A stretch of DNA of 64,000 nt from NCBI GenBank assembly GCA_963666895.2, contig CAXXNS010000009.1:124001-188000 (forward strand), given 5' to 3'. Of the stretch, positions 16,881 through 24,797 are shown one piece after another. The notes below the pieces were generated by a model, which worked only from the letters and a program-made list of their open reading frames with translations, had not been told where the DNA came from and did no database searches. Position 1 is the first letter of the stretch; each line of letters begins with the position of its first letter. Source of the stretch: G963666895 sp963666895 (GTDB taxonomy: Bacteria > Desulfobacterota > Desulfovibrionia > Desulfovibrionales > Desulfovibrionaceae). Made by a program: the position numbers and the translations under genes.

Positions 16881-18285
16881 TCCTTCCCGATTGCTGCGCC
16901 GCATACCGGCCATGAACGCCGCCCTGGAACACCTGGAGCGGGACGCCTTTCTGGCGGCCATGCCCCGGCCCCTGGTCAAGGAGGCGGCCGAGGCCCACCT
17001 GAACAGGCTGCGCGCCGACGTGCTGGCCGGCCGAGCCGGAGCCAAGGATCTGGACCGCGATATCCTCCTGGCCGGGCTGACCCGGGCCGTGCGCGAGGCC
17101 GTGCGGCCCAAGCTCAGGCGCGTGCTCAACGCCACGGGCGTGGTGGTCCATACCAACCTGGGCCGCTCCCTGCTGGCCGACGAGGCCGCCGAAGCCGTGG
17201 ACCAGGCCATGCGCCACTACTCCAATCTGGAGTTCGATCTTTCCACGGGCAAGCGCGGCAGCCGCTATTCCCTGGTGGAGGAGATGCTTTGCCGCTTGAC
17301 CGGGGCCGAGGCCGCCCTGGTGGTCAACAACAACGCCGCGGCCGTGTTCCTGGTCCTGGAGACCCTGGCCCGGGGCCGCGAGGTGGTGGTCTCCCGGGGC
17401 CAGTTGGTGGAGATCGGCGGCTCTTTCCGCATCCCGGACGTCATGGCCCGTTCCGGAGCCGTGTTGCGCGAGGTGGGCACCACCAACCGCACCCACCTGG
17501 CCGACTACGAGCGCGCGGTGACCGACGAGACGGCCGCTTTCCTTCGCGTGCACACCTCCAATTTCCGCATCCTGGGCTTCACCAAGGAGGTCTCGGCCGT
17601 GGAGCTGGTGGCCCTGGGCCGCCGCTACGGCCTGCCGGTCTTCGAGGACCTGGGCTCGGGCAACCTTTTCGACCTGGAAGGCCAGGGGCTGTTCGGCGAA
17701 CCCACGGTGCAGTCCGTGGTGGCCGCGGGCGTGGATGTGGTCAGCTTTTCCGGGGACAAGGTCTTGGGCGGTCCCCAGGCCGGGATCATCGTCGGCCGCA
17801 GGCGCCTGCTGGACGCCGTCAAGTCCAACCCCCTGAACCGGGCACTGCGCATCGACAAGATGACCCTGGCCGGTCTGGAGGCCACCCTGCGCCTGTACCT
17901 GGACCCGGAGGAGGCCCGGCGCAAGATTCCCACCCTGCGCATGGTCACGGCCAACCCCGAGACCCTCAAGACCCAGGCCGGACGCCTGGCCCGGCTCCTG
18001 CGCCAGGAACTGGGCAAACGGGCCGAGGTGTCCACGCGCAAGTCCGTGTCCCGGGTGGGCGGCGGCTCGTTTCCGGAAAAGGATCTGCCCACCACCCTGG
18101 CGGCCGTGCGGCTGCCGGACGTCAGCCTGGAAGATTTCAAGGCCGCGCTCCTGGACGGCGACCCGCCCCTGGTGGGCCGCGTGGAGGACGGCCTGTTCTG
18201 TCTCGATCCGCGCACGCTGGATCCGTCCGAGCACGGTTTGGCCGCCCTGGCCCTGGTGCGGGCGTTGGATCGCCTTGAACGCTAA
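16858..18285 (+). CDS. selA: L-seryl-tRNA(Sec) selenium transferase
   Basis: A 475-residue PLP enzyme that converts seryl-tRNA(Sec) to selenocysteyl-tRNA(Sec) using selenophosphate. The conserved start VLNATGVVVHTNLGRS is typical of SelA, as are VNNNAAAVFL and the PLP-lysine region FSGDKVLGGPQAG. Full length. It uses a GTG start inside the end of folC. With selB 2 kb downstream, the organism should read UGA as selenocysteine at suitable sites. selC and selD are not in the window. Confidence 0.97.
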   Translation: MPEPKNTDPSRLLRRIPAMNAALEHLERDAFLAAMPRPLVKEAAEAHLNRLRADVLAGRAGAKDLDRDILLAGLTRAVREAVRPKLRRVLNATGVVVHTNLGRSLLADEAAEAVDQAMRHYSNLEFDLSTGKRGSRYSLVEEMLCRLTGAEAALVVNNNAAAVFLVLETLARGREVVVSRGQLVEIGGSFRIPDVMARSGAVLREVGTTNRTHLADYERAVTDETAAFLRVHTSNFRILGFTKEVSAVELVALGRRYGLPVFEDLGSGNLFDLEGQGLFGEPTVQSVVAAGVDVVSFSGDKVLGGPQAGIIVGRRRLLDAVKSNPLNRALRIDKMTLAGLEATLRLYLDPEEARRKIPTLRMVTANPETLKTQAGRLARLLRQELGKRAEVSTRKSVSRVGGGSFPEKDLPTTLAAVRLPDVSLEDFKAALLDGDPPLVGRVEDGLFCLDPRTLDPSEHGLAALALVRALDRLER

Positions 18286-18296
18286 AGGAGCATTTC

Positions 18297-19688
18297 GTGA
18301 GCCCCAAGAAGAACCTGGAGCATGAACGCAAGAACTGCTGGGAGGTCTATTCCTCGGCCGACCAGCGCAAGGCCATGGACAAGCTGGCCAAACGGTACAT
18401 GGATTTTCTGACCCGCTGCAAGACCGAGCGCAAGGTGGTGTCCTGGGTCACGTCCCTGTTGGACGATGTCGGTTTCCAGAACAACCTGTCCGCCCCGGCC
18501 TGCTACCGGGCCCAGCGGGGCAAGGCCGTGTTCATGGCCCGCAAGGGCAAGCGGCCGTTGTCCGAGGGGTTCCGGCTGGTGGGGGCGCACGGTGACGCGC
18601 CTCGCCTGGATTTCAAGCAGCACCCCCTGTACGAGGACGTGGGCGTGGGCCTGGCCAAGACCCACTACTACGGCGGCATCCGCAAGTACCAATGGCTGGC
18701 CCGACCCCTGGCCCTGCACGGCGTGGTGGTCACCAAGGAGGGCCGCGTGGTGGAGGTGGAGGTCGGCGAGAAGGCCTCGGACCCGGTGCTGACCATCCTC
18801 GATCTCCTGCCGCACCTGGCCTACAAGCAGATGGAGCTGAAGATCGACAAGGCCTTCGAGGCTGAGAAGCTCAACGTGGTCATGGGCCACGCCCCGGCCA
18901 AGAAGCCCGCCAAAAACGGCGACAAGAACAGCAAGAACAACCTGGTCAAGCAGCGCGTACTCGAGCTGCTGCACAAGCGTTACGACATCGAGGAGGCCGA
19001 CCTCTTCTCGGCCGAGCTCCAGGCCGTGCCGGCCGGTCCGGCCAAACTGGTCGGTCTGGACGGCTCCCTGATCGGCGGCTACGGCCAGGACGACCGGGCC
19101 TGCGTGTTCGCGGCCCTGGAGGCCTTCCTGGCCGAGGACGAGCCCGAGCACTGCCAGATCCTGCTCTTCTTCGACAAGGAGGAGATCGGCTCCGAGGGTT
19201 CCACCTCGGCCCGTTCCCTGTTCTTCGAGTATTGCATGCAGGAGCTCATGGAGGCCTGGGACCCGGGGGCGCGCCTGTCGCGGGTCATGGAGTCGGGCCA
19301 GGCCCTGTCCGCGGACGTGCATGCCGCCCTGGACCCGGACTGGCAGGACCTCTACGAAAAGCTCAACGCCGCCTATCTGGGCTGCGGCCCGAGCTTCTCC
19401 AAGTTCACCGGCCACCGGGGCAAGGTGGGGGCCAACGACGCCCACCCCGAATTCATCGCCCAATTGCGCCGCGTCCTGGACGAGGCCGGGGTGCCCTGGC
19501 AGATGGCCGAGCTGGGTAAGGTGGACCTGGGCGGCGGCGGCACCGTGGCCAAGTTCCTGGCCATTTACGGTATGGACGTCATCGACATCGGGCCGCCGGT
19601 CCTGTCCATGCACTCGCCCTTCGAGCTGACCAGCAAGGCGGACATGTACGCCACGGTGGAGGCGTTCAAGGCCTTTTTGCGCAGCTAG
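18297..19688 (+). CDS. M18 family aminopeptidase (aspartyl aminopeptidase type)
   Basis: A 463-residue cytosolic zinc exopeptidase that removes N-terminal acidic or neutral residues from peptides. Metal-ligand motifs are visible: VGAHGDAPRLD, the Asp in GGYGQDDRACVF, FFDKEEIGSEGSTSA (catalytic Glu pair) and the C-terminal MHSPFELTSKAD. The GTG start at 18297 has AAAGGAG upstream. It lies 11 bases after selA and is co-transcribed. Its stop codon overlaps the convergent VOC gene stop in a shared CTAG. A link to selenium use is not obvious. Confidence 0.93.
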   Translation: MSPKKNLEHERKNCWEVYSSADQRKAMDKLAKRYMDFLTRCKTERKVVSWVTSLLDDVGFQNNLSAPACYRAQRGKAVFMARKGKRPLSEGFRLVGAHGDAPRLDFKQHPLYEDVGVGLAKTHYYGGIRKYQWLARPLALHGVVVTKEGRVVEVEVGEKASDPVLTILDLLPHLAYKQMELKIDKAFEAEKLNVVMGHAPAKKPAKNGDKNSKNNLVKQRVLELLHKRYDIEEADLFSAELQAVPAGPAKLVGLDGSLIGGYGQDDRACVFAALEAFLAEDEPEHCQILLFFDKEEIGSEGSTSARSLFFEYCMQELMEAWDPGARLSRVMESGQALSADVHAALDPDWQDLYEKLNAAYLGCGPSFSKFTGHRGKVGANDAHPEFIAQLRRVLDEAGVPWQMAELGKVDLGGGGTVAKFLAIYGMDVIDIGPPVLSMHSPFELTSKADMYATVEAFKAFLRS

Positions 19689-20179
19689 GCGCGCTCGGAC
19701 ATGGTCCGGACTATTTCCCTGATCATCTCCAGGGGGATGAAGGTCTTCTGGTGGATCTCCTCCAGGCCTAGGCCCTGGCTTACGAGCCGGGCCACGAGCA
19801 CGGACAGGGGTTCGGCCACCTCCACTACGTGGCCGTCCGGGTCCTTGACCCGAAAACCGCGCTGGCCCCAGGGCTGCTCCACCACGGGGTGGACGACTCC
19901 GGCCCCGGCCGCTTCGGCCGCGTCCCAGGCCGCGTCCAACTCACCGGTTTCGAAATAGAGTTCGAAATTGTCCCCGTCCAGACGGTCCGGCCGTTTTTTT
20001 CCCTGGCCGAGCATCATGGGCGCGGCGTGGTCCGCCTGCCACAGGAAGAAGCCGCCCTGGTAGGCCACGTGCGGCCCGTGGTCGGCCAGCACCTCCTGCC
20101 CCAGCACGTTTTCGTAGAAGGCCCTGGACCGGTCCATGTCCGAGACCAGCACGGCCGGTCCCTCAAAGGTGATCTTCAT
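19685..20179 (-). CDS. VOC (glyoxalase/bleomycin-resistance fold) family protein
   Basis: A 164-residue protein with one vicinal-oxygen-chelate domain (about 1-125): N-terminal KITFEGPAVLVSDMDRSRAF, the FELYFETGELDAAWDAAEAA region and RGFRVKDPDGHVVEVAEP with a metal-ligand Glu. An extra helical tail (about 126-164) ends EEIHQKTFIPLEMIREIV. ATG 20179 follows GGAGG. Substrate unknown. It runs against selA/M18 and diverges from selB. Confidence 0.85.
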   Translation of the reverse strand: MKITFEGPAVLVSDMDRSRAFYENVLGQEVLADHGPHVAYQGGFFLWQADHAAPMMLGQGKKRPDRLDGDNFELYFETGELDAAWDAAEAAGAGVVHPVVEQPWGQRGFRVKDPDGHVVEVAEPLSVLVARLVSQGLGLEEIHQKTFIPLEMIREIVRTMSERA

Positions 20180-20299
20180 TATCGCCTCCGTGTTGTTTCG
20201 AGTCGTCTTGTGGTTGTGGATGGATTTCCATACACTCAAACATGCTGAAACGCATCTCGGCCACGCGACGTGGGCCATGAAGCAACAAGGGAGCGGCGC

Positions 20300-22225
20300 A
20301 TGCACCTGGTAATGGGAACGGCCGGACACGTGGACCACGGCAAGACCGCGCTCATCAAGGCGCTCACGGGAATCGACTGTGACCGCCTGGCCGAGGAGAA
20401 GGCGCGGGGAATCACCATCGAGCTGGGCTTCGCGCACCTGGACCTGGAGGGCGTGGGCCGGGTGGGCATCGTGGACGTGCCCGGGCACGAGCGGTTCGTC
20501 AAGAACATGGTCTCGGGCGCGGCGGGCATGGACTTCGTGCTCCTGGTGGTGGCCGCGGACGAGGGGGTCATGCCCCAGACCCGCGAGCACCTGGACATCT
20601 GCCGCCTCCTGGACATCCGGCACGGCCTGGTGGCCGTGACCAAGACCGACGCCGTGGACCAGGAATTGTTGGACATGGCCGTGGAGGACGTGCGTGCCTA
20701 CCTGGAAGGCAGCTTTCTCGAGGATGCGCCCCTGGTGCCCGTGTCCGCCCGCACCGGCCAGGGCCTGGACGAACTCAAGGTCGCCCTGGCACAGGTGGTG
20801 GCCAAGGTGGCCGAGCGCGGCCAGACCGGCCTGTTCCGTTTGCCCGTGGACCGGGCCTTCATCATGAAGGGCTTCGGCACCGTGGTCACGGGCACCTGCA
20901 TGGGCGGCCACCTGGCCGTGGGCGACCAGGTGCGGGTCTACCCGGGCGACGCCGTGGCCCGGGTGCGCGGCCTGCAGAGTCATGGCCTTGAATTGGAGGA
21001 AGTGGGCGGCGGCAACCGCGTGGCCGTGAACCTGGCCGGGCTGGACCGGGACAAGGTGGGCAGGGGCGACGTGCTGGCCCGGCCCGGAACCCTGTTTCCG
21101 GAGCAGTCTTGGGAACTGGAGCTGACCTGCCTGGAGTCCTCGCCCAGGTCCCTGAAGCAGCGCCGCGAGGTGCATTTTCATCACGGCTCCCGCGAGACCT
21201 TGGCCCGACTGTCCTTCCTGGACCGGGACGAGCTCAAGCCCGGCGAGACCGCGGTCTGCCAGGTCCGGTTCGCCGAGCCCCTGGCCGGGGTGTTCGACGA
21301 CCGCGTGGTGGTGCGCGCCTTCTCGCCCCTGCGCACCGTGGCCGGCGGCCGCGTGCTTTCGCCCCTGTCCCGGCGCGTGAAGCGCTTCTCCGATCAGGTG
21401 GACCTGGTCCGTGGCCTGGCCGGTGCGGACGCCGAGACCGTGGCCGGGCTGCAACTGGTCCGGGCGGGCGCCGAAGGGCTGGACCTGGACCGGCTGGCCA
21501 TCTGCCTGGACCTGGACGCCAAGCGGGCCCGCAAGGTGCTGGACTCCGTGGCCAGCCGGGGCAAGGCCCTGCTCACGGACCGGGACGCAGCGCGCTTCCA
21601 CGCCGCCTCCGTGGTGGCCGAACTGGAGGACGGGCTGGAGGCCTTTGTGGCCGCCTACCACAAGAAGAACCCCTCCCATCCCGGGGTGCCCCGGGGCCAG
21701 GCCCTGTCCGGCTGGGGCAAGGGGCTGCCCGAGGGACTGGGCGGGTACGTGTTGGAGCGGCTGCACAAGCAGGCACGGCTGGCCCAGGGGGACGTGCAGG
21801 GCGCGGACGTGGTCCGGCTGGCCGACCATCAGGTCTCCCTGGCCGCTGACCAGTCCGAGCTGCGCTTCATCCTGCTGGATGCCTACTCCAAGGCCGGGAC
21901 CGCGCCGCCCAAGGCCAAGGTCCTGCTGGAGGAGTTGGGCGTGTCCATGCCCGCCGCCGCTGACGTGTTCCGTATCCTGGTGGAGCAGGGGGAACTGGTC
22001 CGGGTGGACGAGGAGTTCTATTTTCATGCCCCGGCCCTGAAGGCCATCGAGGACAAGCTGGTGGCCTATTTCCAGGACAACGAGGAGCTGACCGCGCCCC
22101 AGTTCAAGGACCTGACCGGCCTGACCCGAAAGCACCTGATCCCGCTTTTGGAGCACTTCGACCGCAAGCGGCTCACCGTGCGCGTGGGCGACGTGCGCCG
22201 GTTCCGGCACAGCGGCCGGTCTTAG
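20300..22225 (+). CDS. selB: Selenocysteine-specific translation elongation factor
   Basis: A 641-residue GTPase that carries Sec-tRNA(Sec) to ribosomes paused at a UGA with a SECIS hairpin. G motifs: GTAGHVDHGKT (about 6-16), DVPGHERFVKNM and TKTDAV. EF-Tu-like domains follow (RAFIMKGFGTVVTGT), then C-terminal winged helices (about 430-641; RKHLIPLLEHFDRK) that bind the mRNA hairpin. Full length. I chose ATG 20300 (MHLVMGTAGH), preceded by AAGGGAG; longer starts are not conserved in this family. It lies 0.5 kb beyond the M18 gene, separated by the minus-strand VOC gene. Confidence 0.96.
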   Translation: MHLVMGTAGHVDHGKTALIKALTGIDCDRLAEEKARGITIELGFAHLDLEGVGRVGIVDVPGHERFVKNMVSGAAGMDFVLLVVAADEGVMPQTREHLDICRLLDIRHGLVAVTKTDAVDQELLDMAVEDVRAYLEGSFLEDAPLVPVSARTGQGLDELKVALAQVVAKVAERGQTGLFRLPVDRAFIMKGFGTVVTGTCMGGHLAVGDQVRVYPGDAVARVRGLQSHGLELEEVGGGNRVAVNLAGLDRDKVGRGDVLARPGTLFPEQSWELELTCLESSPRSLKQRREVHFHHGSRETLARLSFLDRDELKPGETAVCQVRFAEPLAGVFDDRVVVRAFSPLRTVAGGRVLSPLSRRVKRFSDQVDLVRGLAGADAETVAGLQLVRAGAEGLDLDRLAICLDLDAKRARKVLDSVASRGKALLTDRDAARFHAASVVAELEDGLEAFVAAYHKKNPSHPGVPRGQALSGWGKGLPEGLGGYVLERLHKQARLAQGDVQGADVVRLADHQVSLAADQSELRFILLDAYSKAGTAPPKAKVLLEELGVSMPAAADVFRILVEQGELVRVDEEFYFHAPALKAIEDKLVAYFQDNEELTAPQFKDLTGLTRKHLIPLLEHFDRKRLTVRVGDVRRFRHSGRS

Positions 22226-22524
22226 CCTTTCCATAAATTCGGGCCGGGTGCCCCCAGGAAGGGAAACACCCGGCCCTACGGGGGTGGGGTGGGCTATGTC
22301 GTCGCCCCGTGCCGGGATTCCTTTTGTGGGAAAAGGAATGTTTTTTAGGCAGAGGGGGCACTCACTTGCGTCCTTCTATATCAAAACGCAATTGTGAGTA
22401 GGGCGAATGTAGCAGATAAAAGGCGTTGGGTAAAGGAGGGCGGGAAAAAACAGGGGTGGGTGGTGAAAAAATTTCAAAAGGGCCTCTCATTGACCCATGA
22501 TTCCGCGCAGGGCAGTATAGGATC
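22226..22524. other. Intergenic region with hairpin
   Basis: This gap of about 300 bases holds a strong hairpin just after selB (listed separately). The right half is AT-richer (22340-22520) and should contain the promoter of the SYLF lipoprotein gene. I could not pick a convincing -35/-10 pair. No small gene with a ribosome site was found. Confidence 0.5.
22241..22276 (+). terminator. GC-rich hairpin after selB, probable terminator
   Basis: GGGCCGGGTG (22241-22250) pairs perfectly with CACCCGGCCC (22267-22276) across a 16-base loop, starting 15 bases after the selB stop. No T-run follows, so it may be a Rho-assisted terminator or an mRNA-stabilising hairpin. Confidence 0.45.
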
Positions 22525-23262
22525 ATGATGAAGTTCCGGAATATTATGAGGGCTAGCCTGCTCATGGCGATCTGCCTGAGCGCGGCGTGCGCCACCCATC
22601 CGGCCGGGCGCGGGTACGATCCCGCTTACCAGGCCGAGGCCCAGGGCCTGGTGGACAAGGCCGCCCTGGCCGTGGAGGCCATGCTGGCCGACCCGGACTA
22701 CGAGTTCTTCCGGGACACCCTGCCGTACGCCAGGGGAGTGCTCATCGTGCCCAACTTCTACCGGCTGGGTTTCGTGTTTGGCGCGGCCGGGGGGCAGGGG
22801 GTGCTCCTGGCCCGTGACCAATGCGGCAATTGGGGGCCGCCCGCGTTCTACCGGCTGCTGCGGGGCAGCTTCGGCTGGCAGGCCGGGGTGGAGAAGGCCA
22901 CCTTGGTATTCGTCATGCTCGACGACCTAGCCGTGGAGGATGCCCTGGAATCGGGCCCGGACTTCGGGGCGGGCGTGGGCCTGACCCTGGTTCAGGACGT
23001 GGCCCGCACCGGAGTGGAAACCCGGGTCACGGACGAGCCCGTGTATCTGTTCACCCGTTCGGAGGGGCTGTACGGCGGCCTGGCGTTTAGGGGCGGGCAG
23101 TTCGGCGTGGAGGCCGGGCTCAACGAATCCTACTACCACCACGCCGGGGTCACGCCGCGCCAGATCGTGCTGGAGCGCATCGTGTCCCCGTTCGGCGCGG
23201 CCCGTCTGATCCGGGCCCTGAACGTGCCGTTGCGCGAGGAAACCGTTCCTGTGCTGGAGTGA
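22525..23262 (+). CDS. SYLF/Ysc84-domain lipoprotein
   Basis: A 245-residue probable lipoprotein: hydrophobic signal then a lipobox-like LSAAC (Cys about 22). The rest matches the SYLF (Ysc84, DUF500) lipid-binding domain, with LPYARGVLIVPN, GVLLARD, QAGVEKATLVFVMLDD and the GVGLTLVQDVA region. SYLF proteins bind phospholipids; bacterial ones are envelope proteins of unclear role. ATG 22525 or 22528 are possible starts. It stands alone between selB and a minus-strand tRNA. Confidence 0.85.
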   Translation: MMKFRNIMRASLLMAICLSAACATHPAGRGYDPAYQAEAQGLVDKAALAVEAMLADPDYEFFRDTLPYARGVLIVPNFYRLGFVFGAAGGQGVLLARDQCGNWGPPAFYRLLRGSFGWQAGVEKATLVFVMLDDLAVEDALESGPDFGAGVGLTLVQDVARTGVETRVTDEPVYLFTRSEGLYGGLAFRGGQFGVEAGLNESYYHHAGVTPRQIVLERIVSPFGAARLIRALNVPLREETVPVLE

Positions 23263-23350
23263 ACAGCGTTGACTTTTTGCCGGGAACGGGCAACTCAAAA
23301 CCGGACATGAAAAAGGGGACGGCGTTGATCGCGCCATCCCCGGGGAATCG

Positions 23351-23427
23351 TGGGGTGAGTGAGGAGACTTGAACTCCCGGCCACCTGGGCCACAACCAGG
23401 TGCTCTACCAACTGAGCTACACCCACC
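23351..23427 (-). tRNA. tRNA-His (anticodon GTG)
   Basis: A complete cloverleaf on the minus strand with CCA encoded. The anticodon stem-loop is CCTGG-TTGTGGC-CCAGG. An extra 5' G(-1) at 23427 pairs with C73, the hallmark of tRNA-His. The T-loop is TTCAAGT. Confidence 0.96.
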
Positions 23428-23534
23428 GCGTGAAGGGAAATCGTTTACCCGGCCAGGGCCGGGCGGTCAAGAGGCAATATAACAACCGTCCGGGGCGTTG
23501 TGAAGCGTCCGGAATGAAGCGAGTCTGAACAAAC

Positions 23535-24794
23535 ATGGACCAATTGATCATCGAGGGCGGGCATCCGCTGTCCGGCAGCATCCCCGTCAGCGGCTCCAAG
23601 AACGCGGCCCTGCCCATCCTCATCGCCTGCCTGCTCTGCCAGGGGTCGACGCGGCTCTCCAACGTGCCCCGGCTCCAGGACATCCGCACCACCTTGAAGT
23701 TGCTGGACATCCTGGGCTGCGAGACCTCCTTTGACAACAACGAGGTGTCCGTGGAGGTGCGCGACCTTAAGACCGAGGCTCCTTACGACCTGGTCAAGAC
23801 CATGCGCGCCTCGGTGCTCTGCCTGGGGCCGCTCTTGGCGCTTCGGGGCAAGGCCACCGTGGCCCTGCCCGGCGGCTGCGCCATCGGGGCCCGGCCCGTG
23901 GACCTGCACCTCAGGGCCCTGGAGCAGATGGGCGCGGAGTTTGAACTCACCTCGGGCGACATCACGGGCCAGGTCAGGAACGGCTCCGGCCTGCGGGGCG
24001 CGCATATTATTTTCGACTTCCCCACCGTGGGCGGCACCGAGAACCTGCTCATGGCCGCCAGCCTGGCCAAGGGCGAGACCGTGCTGGAGAACGCCGCCCG
24101 CGAGCCCGAGGTGGCCGACCTGGCCAACTTCCTCAACGCCTGCGGGGCCAGGATCGAGGGCCAGGGCACCAGCCTGATCCGCGTCCAGGGCGTGGACCAG
24201 CTCACCGGCACGGGCTATTCGGTCATGCCCGACCGCATCGAGGCCGGAACCTACATGGTGGCCGCGGCCATCACCCACAGCGAGCTGACCTTGACCAACG
24301 CCCCGTTCCAGGAACTGGACGCCGTGGTCAACAAGTTGCGGCAAATGGGCGTCTACCTGGAGGAGAACGACGCCGGGGTTCTGGTCCGGGCGGACAACGG
24401 TCTGGACGCCACGGACGTGACCACCCAGCCCTATCCCGGCTTCCCCACGGACATGCAGGCTCAGCTCATGGCCCTCATGTGTCTGGCCCGGGGCACCAGC
24501 ACGATCGAGGAGAAGATCTTCGAGAACCGCTTCATGCACGTACTGGAGCTGGTTCGTCTGGGCGCGGACATCCGGCTCCGCAGCCGCATGGCCATGGTCA
24601 AGGGCGTGGAGCGGCTGGTGGGCGCGCCGGTCATGGCTTCGGACCTGCGGGCCAGCGCCTCCCTGGTCCTGGCCGGGTTGGCCGCCCAGGGCACCACCAG
24701 CATCCAGCGCCTCTACCACCTGGACCGGGGCTACGAGAACCTGGACGCCAAGCTGGAAGCCGTGGGCGCCCGTCTTCGCCGCGTACGGGAGTAG
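23535..24794 (+). CDS. murA: UDP-N-acetylglucosamine 1-carboxyvinyltransferase
   Basis: A 419-residue EPSP-synthase-fold enzyme making the first committed step of peptidoglycan synthesis (enolpyruvyl transfer from PEP to UDP-GlcNAc). N-terminal GSKNAALPIL carries the conserved Lys/Asn; the catalytic Cys is in LPGGCAIGARPVDLH (about residue 117), the fosfomycin target. Cys is kept, so the enzyme should be fosfomycin-sensitive. The full-length gene ends 3 bases before comEC, so the two are probably co-transcribed. Confidence 0.97.
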   Translation: MDQLIIEGGHPLSGSIPVSGSKNAALPILIACLLCQGSTRLSNVPRLQDIRTTLKLLDILGCETSFDNNEVSVEVRDLKTEAPYDLVKTMRASVLCLGPLLALRGKATVALPGGCAIGARPVDLHLRALEQMGAEFELTSGDITGQVRNGSGLRGAHIIFDFPTVGGTENLLMAASLAKGETVLENAAREPEVADLANFLNACGARIEGQGTSLIRVQGVDQLTGTGYSVMPDRIEAGTYMVAAAITHSELTLTNAPFQELDAVVNKLRQMGVYLEENDAGVLVRADNGLDATDVTTQPYPGFPTDMQAQLMALMCLARGTSTIEEKIFENRFMHVLELVRLGADIRLRSRMAMVKGVERLVGAPVMASDLRASASLVLAGLAAQGTTSIQRLYHLDRGYENLDAKLEAVGARLRRVRE

Positions 24795-24797
24795 CCC

